Origin: an uncultured Sphingopyxis sp.
Lineage (GTDB): Bacteria > Pseudomonadota > Alphaproteobacteria > Sphingomonadales > Sphingomonadaceae
Direction: 5' to 3'
Length of the DNA stretch: 64,000 nt
Assembly: GCA_936933955.1 (NCBI GenBank)
Contig: CAKZIN010000093.1
Location: forward strand, 1-64,000
Shown in pieces: positions 44,454 to 53,295 of the stretch. Every line of letters starts with the position of its first letter. Position 1 is the stretch's first letter. The notes under the pieces are model-generated. The model had not been told where the DNA came from. It did no database searches and was given only the letters and a program-made list of their open reading frames with translations. A program made the translations under genes and the position numbers.

Positions 44454-44577
44454 TATTTATTCCTTTGGTTTGGCCATCGATCGTGACGGCGCGACCCGGT
44501 TCCTCTGCCGGTGCCAACATGAACGAACCACAACATCGCCACTAGCGAGTGACGAAAAGCCGCCGTTGCGCGGGGTT

Positions 44578-44593
44578 GTTGCGTAGACGCAAC
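44578..44593. repeat. short palindrome downstream of the UdgX gene
   Basis: GTTGCGT-AG-ACGCAAC is a perfect 7-bp inverted repeat with a 2-base centre, between the barrel gene promoter region and the 3' end of the UdgX gene. It lacks a T-run, so an operator for the barrel gene is as likely as a terminator. Confidence 0.4.
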
Positions 44594-44616
44594 GGTTTCT
44601 GACCAGCCGTTCAGAT

Positions 44617-46092
44617 TCAGGCGACGAGGCGTTGCGAGATTTGATGCGCGGCGCGCAGATCGTCGACGAACCGCTCCCGCTCCATTCGTGCGACCTCAGG
44701 GTCCGGCAGTCGCAGCAGATAGCTCGGGTGCACCGTCACGCGGGCGGCGAGCCCATTCGCCAGCTCCATCTCCGTATCGCGCACGCGCGAGATCGTCACC
44801 GCCTTGCCCAGCAGACTTCGCGCCGCGCTCGCCCCCATCGCCAGCACCAGCTTGGGCTGCACCAGCTCCAACTCGCGGTCGAGCCACCAGCGGCAGGCGC
44901 TGATCTCGTTGGCGGTCGGCGTCTGGTGGATCCGCCGCTTCCCGCGACGAACGAAGCTGAAATGCTTCACGGCGTTGGTCACGTAAAGCCGCGACCGGTC
45001 GATCCCGGCCTCCTCCAGCGCCGCGTCGAACAGCTGGCCCGCTGGCCCTACGAACGGACGCCCGGCAAGGTCCTCCTGATCGCCCGGTTGCTCCCCCACG
45101 ATCACCAACGCGGCGTCGAGCGGGCCTTCGCCAAACACCATCTGCGTCGCGTCGAGGTGGAGCGGACACCGCGTGCACGCGCGCGCCTCGTCCCGCAGCG
45201 CTTGCCACGCCGGCAAAATATTGCTCGGCAGCGGCGGCGGCTGAACGGCGGGGCGGCTAGCGGGGGAAGCCGCCACCGCCATCACCTTGGCCGCCGAAGC
45301 GTCGAGCATCGCCGCCGACCGCGCCTGCGCGCCTGCGATCAGTTCGGGGATGAGTGCGGTTTCCGGCATGTTGGCCCAGTATTTCTTGGGCATCTCCTTC
45401 ATCATCGCCTTCACCTTCACCCGCGCGGGGTTGAAGATGCTCGCATAGTAGCGGCGCCACGTATCCTCGACCGGATCGCCCTCCGGCGCATCGCCGCGCA
45501 CCGCGCCCGGCCCCTCCGTCACCCGCTGGCCATCCCAGTGCAACGTCATCTCGGGCGTGAGGATCGACCAGCGCATCGAGGCGAAGCGATTGACGAAAAA
45601 GCCTGCGTTGGCGCGAACGATATGATGATCGGGCTCGAACCACGCGACGTAGCGCGGAGTATCGGCGCCCTCCTCCTCAACCGCGCGGAAGCGGACGAAG
45701 GCGTGCATCTTATGGATGTCCCGCCGCACTGATTTCGCGAGCGCCTCGACCTTGGCGACCAGCGGGTCGGCGCGATCGTCGAGGCGGCGCCGCTTGGCAG
45801 CAAGGTCCGCGATGAGCTGGTGGCAGAGCACGAACCGCTCGTGTTCGCGATGGAGAAGCGCGGTGGAAACGAGCTGAAGTGCCGCCTTTGGCACCGACAG
45901 CGGGGGCGGCGAGCGCACCGCCTCCAGCGGCACCCCGACACTCGCGAGCAGGTCGCCGCCTTCTTCCGCCACCAGCCAACGAATACGCTCGGGAGCGATG
46001 CCGCGGGCGATCGCACTGCGCACATGCGCGCGCCAGCCCGGCACGTCATCCTCCGCTTCGAGCTGCGCCGTGTAAGCGACGCCGTCGTTCAC
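44617..46092 (-). CDS. DUF4130-UdgX fusion: uracil-DNA glycosylase-like protein
   Basis: A 491-aa two-domain protein. The N-terminal half (about 1-250) is DUF4130 (VRRDIHKMHAFVRFR, MRWSILTPEMTLHWDG, YYASIFNPARVKVKAMMKEMPKKYW). The C-terminal half is UdgX, a family-4-like uracil-DNA glycosylase with four Fe-S cysteines (first pair CTRCPLH), GEQPGDQEDLAGRPFVGPAG and the family-specific GKRRIHQTP loop. UdgX proteins are known to bind, and through that histidine covalently trap, uracil-containing DNA. The start is GTG 46092, which overlaps the stop of the radical SAM gene (GTGA), so the two are made together. Confidence 0.92.
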   Translation of the reverse strand: MNDGVAYTAQLEAEDDVPGWRAHVRSAIARGIAPERIRWLVAEEGGDLLASVGVPLEAVRSPPPLSVPKAALQLVSTALLHREHERFVLCHQLIADLAAKRRRLDDRADPLVAKVEALAKSVRRDIHKMHAFVRFRAVEEEGADTPRYVAWFEPDHHIVRANAGFFVNRFASMRWSILTPEMTLHWDGQRVTEGPGAVRGDAPEGDPVEDTWRRYYASIFNPARVKVKAMMKEMPKKYWANMPETALIPELIAGAQARSAAMLDASAAKVMAVAASPASRPAVQPPPLPSNILPAWQALRDEARACTRCPLHLDATQMVFGEGPLDAALVIVGEQPGDQEDLAGRPFVGPAGQLFDAALEEAGIDRSRLYVTNAVKHFSFVRRGKRRIHQTPTANEISACRWWLDRELELVQPKLVLAMGASAARSLLGKAVTISRVRDTEMELANGLAARVTVHPSYLLRLPDPEVARMERERFVDDLRAAHQISQRLVA

Positions 46093-47342
46093 GCGGCGAG
46101 ATCGGTGAACGCGTCGAGTTGCACCGCTGGTGGCCTGACGAACGCGTCGAGATCGCTCCGATCGGCGAGCAGCGTCGGGCGCCAATCCTCGGTCACGATA
46201 AACGGCCGTAATTTGCGAATGGAGCGGCTGATGCGAGCTATATCGTCCATGCGCAGACGTCGATTGCGCCGCGCGGAAATGATCGCATTGACCGCTTTGG
46301 GCCCAAGGCCCGGCACCCGCAACAGGAGCTCCCTCGGCGCACGGTTGACGTCCAATGGGAACAGGTGCCGGTTCGCGAGCGCCCAGGCGAGCTTGGGGTC
46401 GATGTCGAGCGGCAACATCCCTGCCCCGTCGGTCGCCGCCGCGACCTCAGACGGTGAAAAGCCGTAAAAGCGCATCATCCAGTCGGACTGGTACAGCCGA
46501 TGCTCGCGCATCAGCGGCGGCGATTTGAGCGGCAGCACCGTGCTTGCGTCCGGGATCGGCGAAAAGGCGCTGTAGTAAACGCGCCGCAGACCGTGGCGGC
46601 GGTAGAGCGACTCCGCGGTGCCGATGATCGTCGCATCGTTCGCCGCGTCGGCGCCGACGATCATCTGCGTCGATTGACCCGCGGGCGCGAATTTCGGCGC
46701 GTGCCGATAGCGCTTGCGCGCATCCTTGGTGTCGGTGATCGCGTCGGCCATCCCCGCCATCGCATCGTCAATGCCCTGCGCATCCTTGTCAGGCGCGAGC
46801 TGGCGGAGCCCGCCGATCGTCGGCAGCTCAATGTTGATCGACACGCGGTCCGCCCACAGCCCCGCCTCGTGGATCAGCTGCGGGTCAGCGTCGGGGATGG
46901 TCTTGAGGTGGATGTATCCGCGAAATCCATGATCGACGCGCAACGTCTTCGCAACGCGGACCAGCTGCTCCATCGTATAGTCGGACGACTTGATGATGCC
47001 GGACGAGAGGAACAGACCCTCGATATAATTGCGACGGTAAAAGTCGAGCGTCAGCGCGACGACTTCTTCCGGAGTGAACCGCGCGCGGCGGACGTTACTC
47101 GACTTGCGATTGATGCAATAGTGGCAGTCGAAAATGCAGCTGTTGGTGAGCAGCAGCTTGAGCAGCGAGATGCAACGCCCATCGGGAGCATAGGCATGAC
47201 AGATGCCCGCGCCGGTGGTCGAGCCAATGCCCTTGCCGCCGCGACTGTTACGCTTGGACCCGCCGGATGACGCGCAACTCGCGTCATATTTGGCCGCATC
47301 CGCCAGGATCGCCAACTTATCGGAGAGCGAGAGCTGCGCCAT
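46089..47342 (-). CDS. putative DNA modification/repair radical SAM protein (TIGR03916 type)
   Basis: A 417-aa radical SAM enzyme. The 4Fe-4S motif is CIFDCHYC in NSCIFDCHYCINRKSS; SMETHYL-type strands such as EGLFLSSGIIKSSDY and VSINIELPT follow. A C-terminal helix-hairpin-helix DNA-binding motif is visible (RAPRELLLRVPGLGPKAVNAIISAR). The family is consistently paired with UdgX/DUF4130 proteins, as here with a GTGA overlap; its chemical reaction has not been established. The HhH motif and partner point to DNA as substrate. Start ATG 47342. Confidence 0.9.
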   Translation of the reverse strand: MAQLSLSDKLAILADAAKYDASCASSGGSKRNSRGGKGIGSTTGAGICHAYAPDGRCISLLKLLLTNSCIFDCHYCINRKSSNVRRARFTPEEVVALTLDFYRRNYIEGLFLSSGIIKSSDYTMEQLVRVAKTLRVDHGFRGYIHLKTIPDADPQLIHEAGLWADRVSINIELPTIGGLRQLAPDKDAQGIDDAMAGMADAITDTKDARKRYRHAPKFAPAGQSTQMIVGADAANDATIIGTAESLYRRHGLRRVYYSAFSPIPDASTVLPLKSPPLMREHRLYQSDWMMRFYGFSPSEVAAATDGAGMLPLDIDPKLAWALANRHLFPLDVNRAPRELLLRVPGLGPKAVNAIISARRNRRLRMDDIARISRSIRKLRPFIVTEDWRPTLLADRSDLDAFVRPPAVQLDAFTDLAA

Positions 47343-47428
47343 CCGTTCGATATATGTTCGAAGGCCCGCGGAGTCGAGGGGTTACGGAGCAAGCCTTGTC
47401 GCAAAGCCTGAGTTACGCGGCACGAAAG

Positions 47429-47451
47429 CGGGTGGGGCGTTGCCCCACCCG
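47429..47451 (-). terminator. terminator hairpin after ahcY
   Basis: CGGGTGGGGC and GCCCCACCCG pair perfectly (10 bp) around a 3-base loop, 9 bp beyond the ahcY stop on the minus strand, followed by CTTTCG. A GC-rich stem with a weak T-tail; it probably ends the ahcY transcript. Confidence 0.7.
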
Positions 47452-47459
47452 ACAGCCGG

Positions 47460-48878
47460 TCAATAGCGGTAGTGATCCGCCTTGAACGGCCCCTGCTGCG
47501 GCACGCCGATGTAGGCCGCCTGTTTGTCGGTCAGCGTGGTCAGTTTCACGCCCAGCTTGTCGAGGTGCAGCGCAGCGACCTTTTCGTCGAGGTGCTTGGG
47601 CAGGACATAGACGCGGTTCTCATATTCCGCGCTCTTCTGCCACAGCTCGATCTGCGCCAGCACCTGGTTGGTGAAGCTCGAGCTCATCACAAACGACGGG
47701 TGCCCCGTCGCGCAGCCGAGGTTCACTAGCCGCCCCTTGGCAAGGATGATGATCTGCTTGCCGTCGGGAAACTCGACGAGGTCGGTGCCCGGCTTGATCT
47801 CGGTCCACTTGTAGTTGGACATCGCCGCGATCTGGATCTCGCTGTCGAAGTGGCCAATGTTGCAGACGATGGCCATCGGCTTCATCGCCGCCATATGCTC
47901 GGCGGTGATGACGTCCTCGTTGCCGGTCGCGGTGACGAAGATGTCGCAGCGCTGGACCGCCTCCTCCATCGTCACGACCTCATATCCCTCCATCGCCGCC
48001 TGCAGCGCGCAGATCGGGTCGATTTCGGTGACCATGACGCGCGCGCCGCCCTGACGCAGTGAGGCGGCCGAGCCCTTGCCGACGTCGCCGAAGCCGGCCA
48101 CGCACGCGACCTTGCCAGCGAGCATCACGTCGGTCGCGCGGCGGATGGCGTCGACCAGGCTCTCCTTGCAGCCGTAGAGATTGTCGAACTTCGACTTGGT
48201 GACGCTATCGTTGACGTTGATCGCCGGGAACGGGAGCTTCCCGTCCTTGGCGATGTGGTAAAGCCGGTGAACGCCGGTCGTCGTCTCTTCGCTGACGCCC
48301 TTGATGGCGTTGACCGTGCGGCTGAGGTAGCCGGGCTTCGCAGCGAGGAACGCCCTGAGCGCGCGCTGGAATTCGACCTCTTCCTCGTTTGCCGGCTCGG
48401 GGAGTTCGTCACCCGCCTCGACCCGCGCGCCCCACAGCGCGAACATGGTCGCATCGCCGCCGTCGTCGAGGATGAGGTTGCAGGTGCGGTCGGCTTCGCC
48501 CTCACGCGACCAGTCGAAGATGCGGCCGACATAGTCCCAATAGTCGGCGAGGCTTTCACCCTTGATCGCGAACACGGGCACGCCAGTCGCGGCGATCGCG
48601 GCAGCGGCGTGGTCCTGCGTCGAATAGATGTTGCAAGTCGCCCAACGAACTTCGGCGCCAAGCGCGGTCAGCGTCTCGATCAGCACGGCGGTCTGGATCG
48701 TCATGTGCAGCGATCCGGTGATGCGCGCGCCCTTGAGCGGCTGTGAGGCGCCATATTCCTCACGCAGCGCCATCAGGCCCGGCATCTCGGTTTCGGCAAT
48801 GCGAATTTCGGCGCGGCCATAGTCGGCCTGCGAGATATCGGCGACGACATAGTCCTGCGAGGCGGCGAGAATGGCCAC
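47460..48878 (-). CDS. ahcY: adenosylhomocysteinase
   Basis: Hydrolyses S-adenosylhomocysteine to adenosine and homocysteine, relieving methyltransferase inhibition. The 472-aa NAD-dependent tetramer subunit shows LKGARITGSLHMTIQTAVL, WATCNIYSTQDHAAA, KSKFDNLYGCKESL, the NAD motif AGFGDVGKGSA, NIGHFDSEI and the C-terminal KADHYRY needed to close the active site. The start is GTG 48878, preceded by GGAG at a proper distance; a TTG at 48893 is less likely. A methyl-cycle role fits the many SAM-dependent enzymes nearby, but it is a separate transcript. Confidence 0.97.
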   Translation of the reverse strand: MAILAASQDYVVADISQADYGRAEIRIAETEMPGLMALREEYGASQPLKGARITGSLHMTIQTAVLIETLTALGAEVRWATCNIYSTQDHAAAAIAATGVPVFAIKGESLADYWDYVGRIFDWSREGEADRTCNLILDDGGDATMFALWGARVEAGDELPEPANEEEVEFQRALRAFLAAKPGYLSRTVNAIKGVSEETTTGVHRLYHIAKDGKLPFPAINVNDSVTKSKFDNLYGCKESLVDAIRRATDVMLAGKVACVAGFGDVGKGSAASLRQGGARVMVTEIDPICALQAAMEGYEVVTMEEAVQRCDIFVTATGNEDVITAEHMAAMKPMAIVCNIGHFDSEIQIAAMSNYKWTEIKPGTDLVEFPDGKQIIILAKGRLVNLGCATGHPSFVMSSSFTNQVLAQIELWQKSAEYENRVYVLPKHLDEKVAALHLDKLGVKLTTLTDKQAAYIGVPQQGPFKADHYRY

Positions 48879-48972
48879 GTGACGTTGCTCCAATGGGCTT
48901 TTCGAGAATGCCGCGGCCCTTAGCGTTCAGAGAGCCAACTCGCAAGGCGCGTATAAAGCGATCATTATATCC

Positions 48973-49593
48973 TCACGCGCGTCCGCCAACCGAGGCAAGG
49001 CGGAGAGGGTCGATCCCATCGCGCACGAACACGCTCGCCCACCGCGTTTCCGGGGAGAGGTCGAACAGCGCCGCATCGTCGCAGTCGGTGACGTGCCAGC
49101 CGCCGTTCGCCACTTCCTCTTCGAGCTGCCCTTCGCCCCAGCCGGCGTAGCCCAGCGCCGCAAACCAGCGGCTCGGCCCCTTGCCTGCCGCCAATGCGCG
49201 AAGCACGTCGAGCGTGATGGTGAGGCCGAAACGGCCCGCGACGTCGATGCTGCCCTGCCCGCTCCAGTCGAGGCTATGGACGATGAAGCCGCGCGTCGTC
49301 TCCACCGGTCCGCCAATGAGGATTGGCGCTTCGGGCGTCGCCACCCGAGGCTCGACCCCCGACTGTTCGAGCAGCTCGGCAAAGCGCATCGCGCTTTCCG
49401 CAGAGCAGCCGATGCCCATCGCGCCTTCCTCGTCGTGGCTGACGATGGCGATGACGCTCTGTTCAAAGCGCGGGTCGCCGATCCCCGGCATCGCGAGCAG
49501 CAGCTTGCCGGTGAACCAGCGGGGATCGGGATCGCGCATGAGTGTCAAGGTGGCGCTCCGCGCGGCGCTGTCAACGATGCGCTTGCGGGCCAT
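48973..49593 (-). CDS. YqgE/AlgH family protein (UPF0301)
   Basis: A 206-aa protein of the conserved but poorly understood AlgH/YqgE family. Signatures are GKLLLAMPGIGDPRFEQSVIAIVSHDEEGAMGI, LIGGPVETTRGFIVHS, and FAALGYAGWGEGQLEEEVANGGW, all typical. ATG 49593 is chosen for its AGG-containing leader; ATG 49539 would give a protein closer in length to E. coli YqgE. Divergent from the peroxiredoxin gene 64 bp away. Confidence 0.9.
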   Translation of the reverse strand: MARKRIVDSAARSATLTLMRDPDPRWFTGKLLLAMPGIGDPRFEQSVIAIVSHDEEGAMGIGCSAESAMRFAELLEQSGVEPRVATPEAPILIGGPVETTRGFIVHSLDWSGQGSIDVAGRFGLTITLDVLRALAAGKGPSRWFAALGYAGWGEGQLEEEVANGGWHVTDCDDAALFDLSPETRWASVFVRDGIDPLRLASVGGRA

Positions 49594-49657
49594 GATGGAA
49601 CCTGTCAGCGCCGCCACGCTTACCCCTCCCGATCCCCCCCCAACAGGAGCGACCACC

Positions 49658-50137
49658 GTGGCCATTGAAGTCGGACAGCCTTTTCCCAGCGTCACCCTCA
49701 CCAAGGTGACCGATGACGGCCCGCAGCCTGTGTCGAGCGACGAGTATTTCGCAGGCCGCAAGGTCGCGCTCTTCTCCGTCCCCGGCGCGTTTACCCCGAC
49801 CTGCTCCGCCAAGCACCTGCCGAGCTTCGTCGAAAACCGTCAGCAGCTCGCGGACAAGGGCATCGACGAGATCGCGGCCACCGCAGTCAACGACCCGTTC
49901 GTGATGAAGGCGTGGGGCCAGCAAAGCTCCGCTGAGGGGATCACCATGCTCGCCGACGGCAACGGCGACCTTGTCGAGGCGCTCGGGCTGACGATGGACG
50001 GCTCGAAGTTCGGCATGGGCAAGCGCGGCCAGCGCTTTTCGATGATCGTCGACAACGGCACCGTGACCCAGCTCAACGTGGAGCAGCCGGGCGACTACCG
50101 CCTGTCGAGCGCGGAGCACATGCTCTCGCAGCTCTAA
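49658..50137 (+). CDS. Prx5-type peroxiredoxin
   Basis: Thiol peroxidase of 159 aa in the AhpC/TSA superfamily, Prx5 group (hybrid with yeast AHP1-like proteins). The peroxidatic cysteine is in VPGAFTPTCSAKHLPSF; supporting motifs are GIDEIAATAVNDPFVMKAWG and GKRGQRFSMIVDNG. No glutaredoxin domain is fused. GTG 49658 with an AGGAG leader is the start; the long open frame upstream is spurious. Confidence 0.92.
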   Translation: MAIEVGQPFPSVTLTKVTDDGPQPVSSDEYFAGRKVALFSVPGAFTPTCSAKHLPSFVENRQQLADKGIDEIAATAVNDPFVMKAWGQQSSAEGITMLADGNGDLVEALGLTMDGSKFGMGKRGQRFSMIVDNGTVTQLNVEQPGDYRLSSAEHMLSQL

Positions 50138-50174
50138 TGGTTGCCAGCCGCGTGGCGGTGGCATAGTCGGGGCC

Positions 50175-51632
50175 ATGAAGAAAGAGGACCCCGCCGCCAC
50201 CGTCGCCGGCGTCATCGAACAGCTCCAGCGCCGGTACGACGCGTCGGTCGGACGCCTGCGCGAGGCTGTCGCAAGCTACGTCGCCACCGGCAAGAAGCCC
50301 GACCCGCTGCTCCGCCGCGGTGGCGCCTTCACCTATCCCGAACTGCGCATCACCCGGCTGGGCGCGCCGCGGAAGGGCGACCGCACGGTCGCATTTGGCA
50401 GCCTTCCCGATGCAGGAAGCTATGCCACCACGGTCACCCAGCCACAGCTGTTCGCGCCCTACCTCACCGAACAGCTGCGCCTGATCGCGGAACATTATGA
50501 CGTCCGCTTCGAAGTCGGTGCGAGCGCGCAGGAGATCCCGTTCGCCTATGTGCTGGACGGGCTGACCGGCGGCGCTCTGGGCGGCGTCTCCCCGGTTGAG
50601 CTGGCGGAGCATTTTCCGGCGACCGAACTCGCGCATATCGGCGACGAGCTCGCCGACGGGTTGTTCCTGACCAAAAGCGGCGGGCCGCGGCCGCTGGCCC
50701 TGTTCGATGCGCTGCGCACCGATTTCAGCCTCGCGCGGTTGCGTCACTACACCGGGACGCCGCCCGCGCATTTCCAGAAGTACATCCTTTTCACCAACTA
50801 CCATCGCTACGTCGATGAATTCGTGGCGTGGGCGACGCGACAGGTTGGGCGCGAAGGCTACACCGCGCTGTCGGGCGCGGGCGGGCTGTTTATCGACCGG
50901 GCTGACGGGGACTCGGTGCAGCTCGTGGGCGACAGCGCTTGGCGCAAGCATCAGATGCCCGCCTATCACCTGATGCGAGAGGATGGCGCCGGGATCACGC
51001 TGGTCAACATCGGCGTCGGCCCATCCAACGCCAAGACCGTCACCGATCACCTTGCGGTGCTGCGGCCCGAGGCGTGGCTGATGATCGGGCACTGCGGGGG
51101 GCTGAGGCCGACGCAGCGGATCGGTGATTATGTGCTCGCCCACGCATATCTGCGCGACGATCACGTGCTCGACAGCGTGCTTCCGCCGGAAATTCCCATT
51201 CCGGCCATTGCCGAAGTGCAGTTGAGTCTCGCCGAGGCCGCGGAAACCGTGTCGGGGGAAAGCGGCGCGGACCTCAAGCGGCGGATGCGCACGGGCACCG
51301 TCGTCACCACCGACGATCGCAACTGGGAGCTGCGCTACTCGGACAGCGCGCTCCGCTTTTCGCAGTCGCGCGCGATCGCCATCGACATGGAGTCGGCAAC
51401 GATTGCAGCGCAAGGCTATCGCTTCCGCGTCCCCTACGGCACGCTGCTGTGCGTGAGCGACAAGCCGCTGCACGGCGAGCTCAAGCTGCCGGGCCAGGCG
51501 AACCAGTTCTACGAAGAGGCGATCGCCGCGCACCTCCAGATCGGCATCCACGCCATCGACCGGCTGCGCGCGGAGGGGGCGCGATTGCACTCCCGCAAGC
51601 TTCGCGCGTTCAACGAACCCCCCTTCCGTTGA
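50175..51632 (+). CDS. amn: AMP nucleosidase
   Basis: Cleaves AMP to adenine and ribose-5-phosphate, regulating the adenylate pool. The 485-aa protein has the Amn N-terminal domain (about 1-170: RYDASVGRLREAVASYV, YPELRITR) and the phosphorylase-fold C-terminal domain, with TLVNIGVGPSNAKTVTDHLAVLRPEAWLMIGHCGGLR and AIDMESATIAAQGYRFRVPYGTLLCVSDKPLHGELK. Length matches E. coli Amn (484). Start ATG 50175, 37 bp after the peroxiredoxin gene. Confidence 0.95.
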   Translation: MKKEDPAATVAGVIEQLQRRYDASVGRLREAVASYVATGKKPDPLLRRGGAFTYPELRITRLGAPRKGDRTVAFGSLPDAGSYATTVTQPQLFAPYLTEQLRLIAEHYDVRFEVGASAQEIPFAYVLDGLTGGALGGVSPVELAEHFPATELAHIGDELADGLFLTKSGGPRPLALFDALRTDFSLARLRHYTGTPPAHFQKYILFTNYHRYVDEFVAWATRQVGREGYTALSGAGGLFIDRADGDSVQLVGDSAWRKHQMPAYHLMREDGAGITLVNIGVGPSNAKTVTDHLAVLRPEAWLMIGHCGGLRPTQRIGDYVLAHAYLRDDHVLDSVLPPEIPIPAIAEVQLSLAEAAETVSGESGADLKRRMRTGTVVTTDDRNWELRYSDSALRFSQSRAIAIDMESATIAAQGYRFRVPYGTLLCVSDKPLHGELKLPGQANQFYEEAIAAHLQIGIHAIDRLRAEGARLHSRKLRAFNEPPFR

Positions 51633-51670
51633 GCAATAGCGGGCAAAAGGGAACCGGAGGGATATTTTCG

Positions 51671-52504
51671 ATGCGAAGCCTGATCGTCATGACACTCGTC
51701 GCCGCCGCCGCCACTTCCGCGAGCGCGCAAGACGGCCCGCGAGCGGTAGGGTCGGACGAGTATTTCGAGGCGGGCGCAGGTGCGTTCGCCCGGCCGCGCT
51801 ACCCAGGCTCGCGCCATTTCAATATCGGCCCGCGCCCCACCTTTGGCGGCATTGCGGACATAGAGCCGACCGACCGTCTGGGCGGCGGAGTGCGTGAGGG
51901 GCTGCGCTACAATCTGTCCCCCAACCCTGAACGCTGGGGCATCGGCCCTGCGGCGCGGATCGACTTCGGCCGCCGACGCAGCGACGCCGACCGCTACACC
52001 CCCGGACTGGGCAAGGTTGGCATCGGCGTGGAGCTTGGCGGCTTCGGTCAGCTGGCGATCGGCGAGCACCTCGTCGCCCGGGTCGAGGGACGCCAGGCCG
52101 TGAGCGGACACGAAGGCTTCATCGCCGACGCGGTTGTCGAGGGGACGTGGCGCTACAATGATCGCACCGCGCTCGTCGTGGGCCCGCGCCTACGGTACAC
52201 CGACGGCCGCTACAATCGCGCTTATTTCGGCGTGACTCCGGCGCAGTCGTTGGCTTCGGCGGGACGCTTCGCGACCTTCACGCCCGGCGCGGGGATCAGC
52301 GAAGTCGGCGGCGGCGCGACGCTCTACTTTCCTATCGCCGAGCGTTGGAGCGGGTCGGTCAACGCCGACTACGGCCGTCTGATCGGCCCTGTCGCAGATT
52401 CCCCCGTGGTGCTCGACCGCGACGGTTCGCGCGATCAGTGGAGCGGCGGCGTCACCCTCACCTACCGCTTCCGCCGGGGAGGGTCGCGCTCGGGCGAACG
52501 CTAG
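51671..52504 (+). CDS. MipA/OmpV-family outer-membrane protein
   Basis: A 277-aa exported protein with a signal peptide (MRSLIVMTLVAAAATSASAQ, cut after residue 20) and a beta-barrel of the MipA/OmpV type (ARPRYPGSRHFNIGPRPTFGG, LGKVGIGVELGGFGQL, WSGGVTLTYRFRR). MipA in E. coli scaffolds peptidoglycan synthesis, but family members vary, so only family membership is claimed. ATG 51671 begins the signal peptide and is preceded by GGAGGGA. It follows amn by 38 bp. Confidence 0.88.
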   Translation: MRSLIVMTLVAAAATSASAQDGPRAVGSDEYFEAGAGAFARPRYPGSRHFNIGPRPTFGGIADIEPTDRLGGGVREGLRYNLSPNPERWGIGPAARIDFGRRRSDADRYTPGLGKVGIGVELGGFGQLAIGEHLVARVEGRQAVSGHEGFIADAVVEGTWRYNDRTALVVGPRLRYTDGRYNRAYFGVTPAQSLASAGRFATFTPGAGISEVGGGATLYFPIAERWSGSVNADYGRLIGPVADSPVVLDRDGSRDQWSGGVTLTYRFRRGGSRSGER

Positions 52505-52527
52505 AGCTGGGGATCTGCGGCGGCGGC

Positions 52528-53292
52528 TCAGCCGCCGCCCAGAAACGCGACCATCGCAGCGCCCAGCCCCGCTTCCATGACGCTGGTCATATGCGTGCCG
52601 GGCACCCAGCCGAGCTCGGCATCGGGGAGCGACTCGGCGAGCCGTTCGGGCGATCCATTGTCGCGATCTTCGGTGCCCGACAGCACCAGCGTCGGCATCG
52701 TCACTCTCGCGGCGAGCTGGTGGACATCGATGTCGTCGAGCGCCTCGAGCAGCAGCCGCGCCGCCACGCGATCGACCTGCATGGTCTTCATGAAGCCGAC
52801 CGCCATGAAATCGGGATCGCCGCGCTTGACGGTCTCGAACCGGTCGATGGCGCGGAGGAAAAACTCCCGCCGCCGCGCCCAGCCGGTCAGCCCCTCATAA
52901 CCCATTCCGGCAAGTATCAGCCGCCGCGGCGCCACGCCGTCCATCACCGCACGCACCGCCGTCCGCGCGCCAAGCGAGAAGCCCGCCAGGTCGAACTCGC
53001 CCGGCGCCAGCCCCAACTCAGCCACCAGGTCCGCCACATCCTCCGCGAGCACGCCGGGACGGTAGGCTGCAGGATCGTGCGGCTTGTCGCTGAGGCCGTG
53101 GGCGCGCAGGTCGAGCATGATCAGCCGATGCCCTGCGTCGGCCAGCGTCTGCGCCGTGCCCCACTTGATCCAATTCATCTGCGCGTCGGAGAACAGCCCG
53201 TGAAGCAGGATCAGCGGCCTTCCCGCCCCCGCCTCGCGCCAGACCAGCCGCACGCCGTCGCGCGCCGCGAAACTGTGCTGGGTGACCTCCAT
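52528..53292 (-). CDS. alpha/beta-hydrolase
   Basis: A 254-aa alpha/beta-hydrolase with full triad: nucleophile serine in AGFSLGARTA, acid in SGTEDRDNG, and histidine in VPGTHMTSV. The oxyanion HG motif is in ILLHGLFSD. It could be an esterase, lipase or haloalkane-dehalogenase-like enzyme; the substrate is unknown. It begins 3 bp after the pntB stop and is likely the last gene of the pnt transcript. A GC-rich inverted repeat covers its 3' end and the end of the MipA-like gene. Confidence 0.88.
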   Translation of the reverse strand: MEVTQHSFAARDGVRLVWREAGAGRPLILLHGLFSDAQMNWIKWGTAQTLADAGHRLIMLDLRAHGLSDKPHDPAAYRPGVLAEDVADLVAELGLAPGEFDLAGFSLGARTAVRAVMDGVAPRRLILAGMGYEGLTGWARRREFFLRAIDRFETVKRGDPDFMAVGFMKTMQVDRVAARLLLEALDDIDVHQLAARVTMPTLVLSGTEDRDNGSPERLAESLPDAELGWVPGTHMTSVMEAGLGAAMVAFLGGG

Positions 53293-53295
53293 CCT

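Noticed and set aside
48879..48972. Possible SAM or SAH riboswitch in front of ahcY
   Set aside because: A GCTAAGGG stretch recalls SAM-II, but the expected P1 stem and conserved loop bases could not be matched by eye in this 94-bp gap.
49597..49622. GGAAC sequence before the Prx5 gene as an EcfG promoter
   Set aside because: At spacings of 16 or 17 the -10 reads GCTT or CTTA, not cGTT, so it fails the consensus. A similar GGAAC upstream of the barrel gene (near 44500, minus strand) has CGAT instead and was also dropped.
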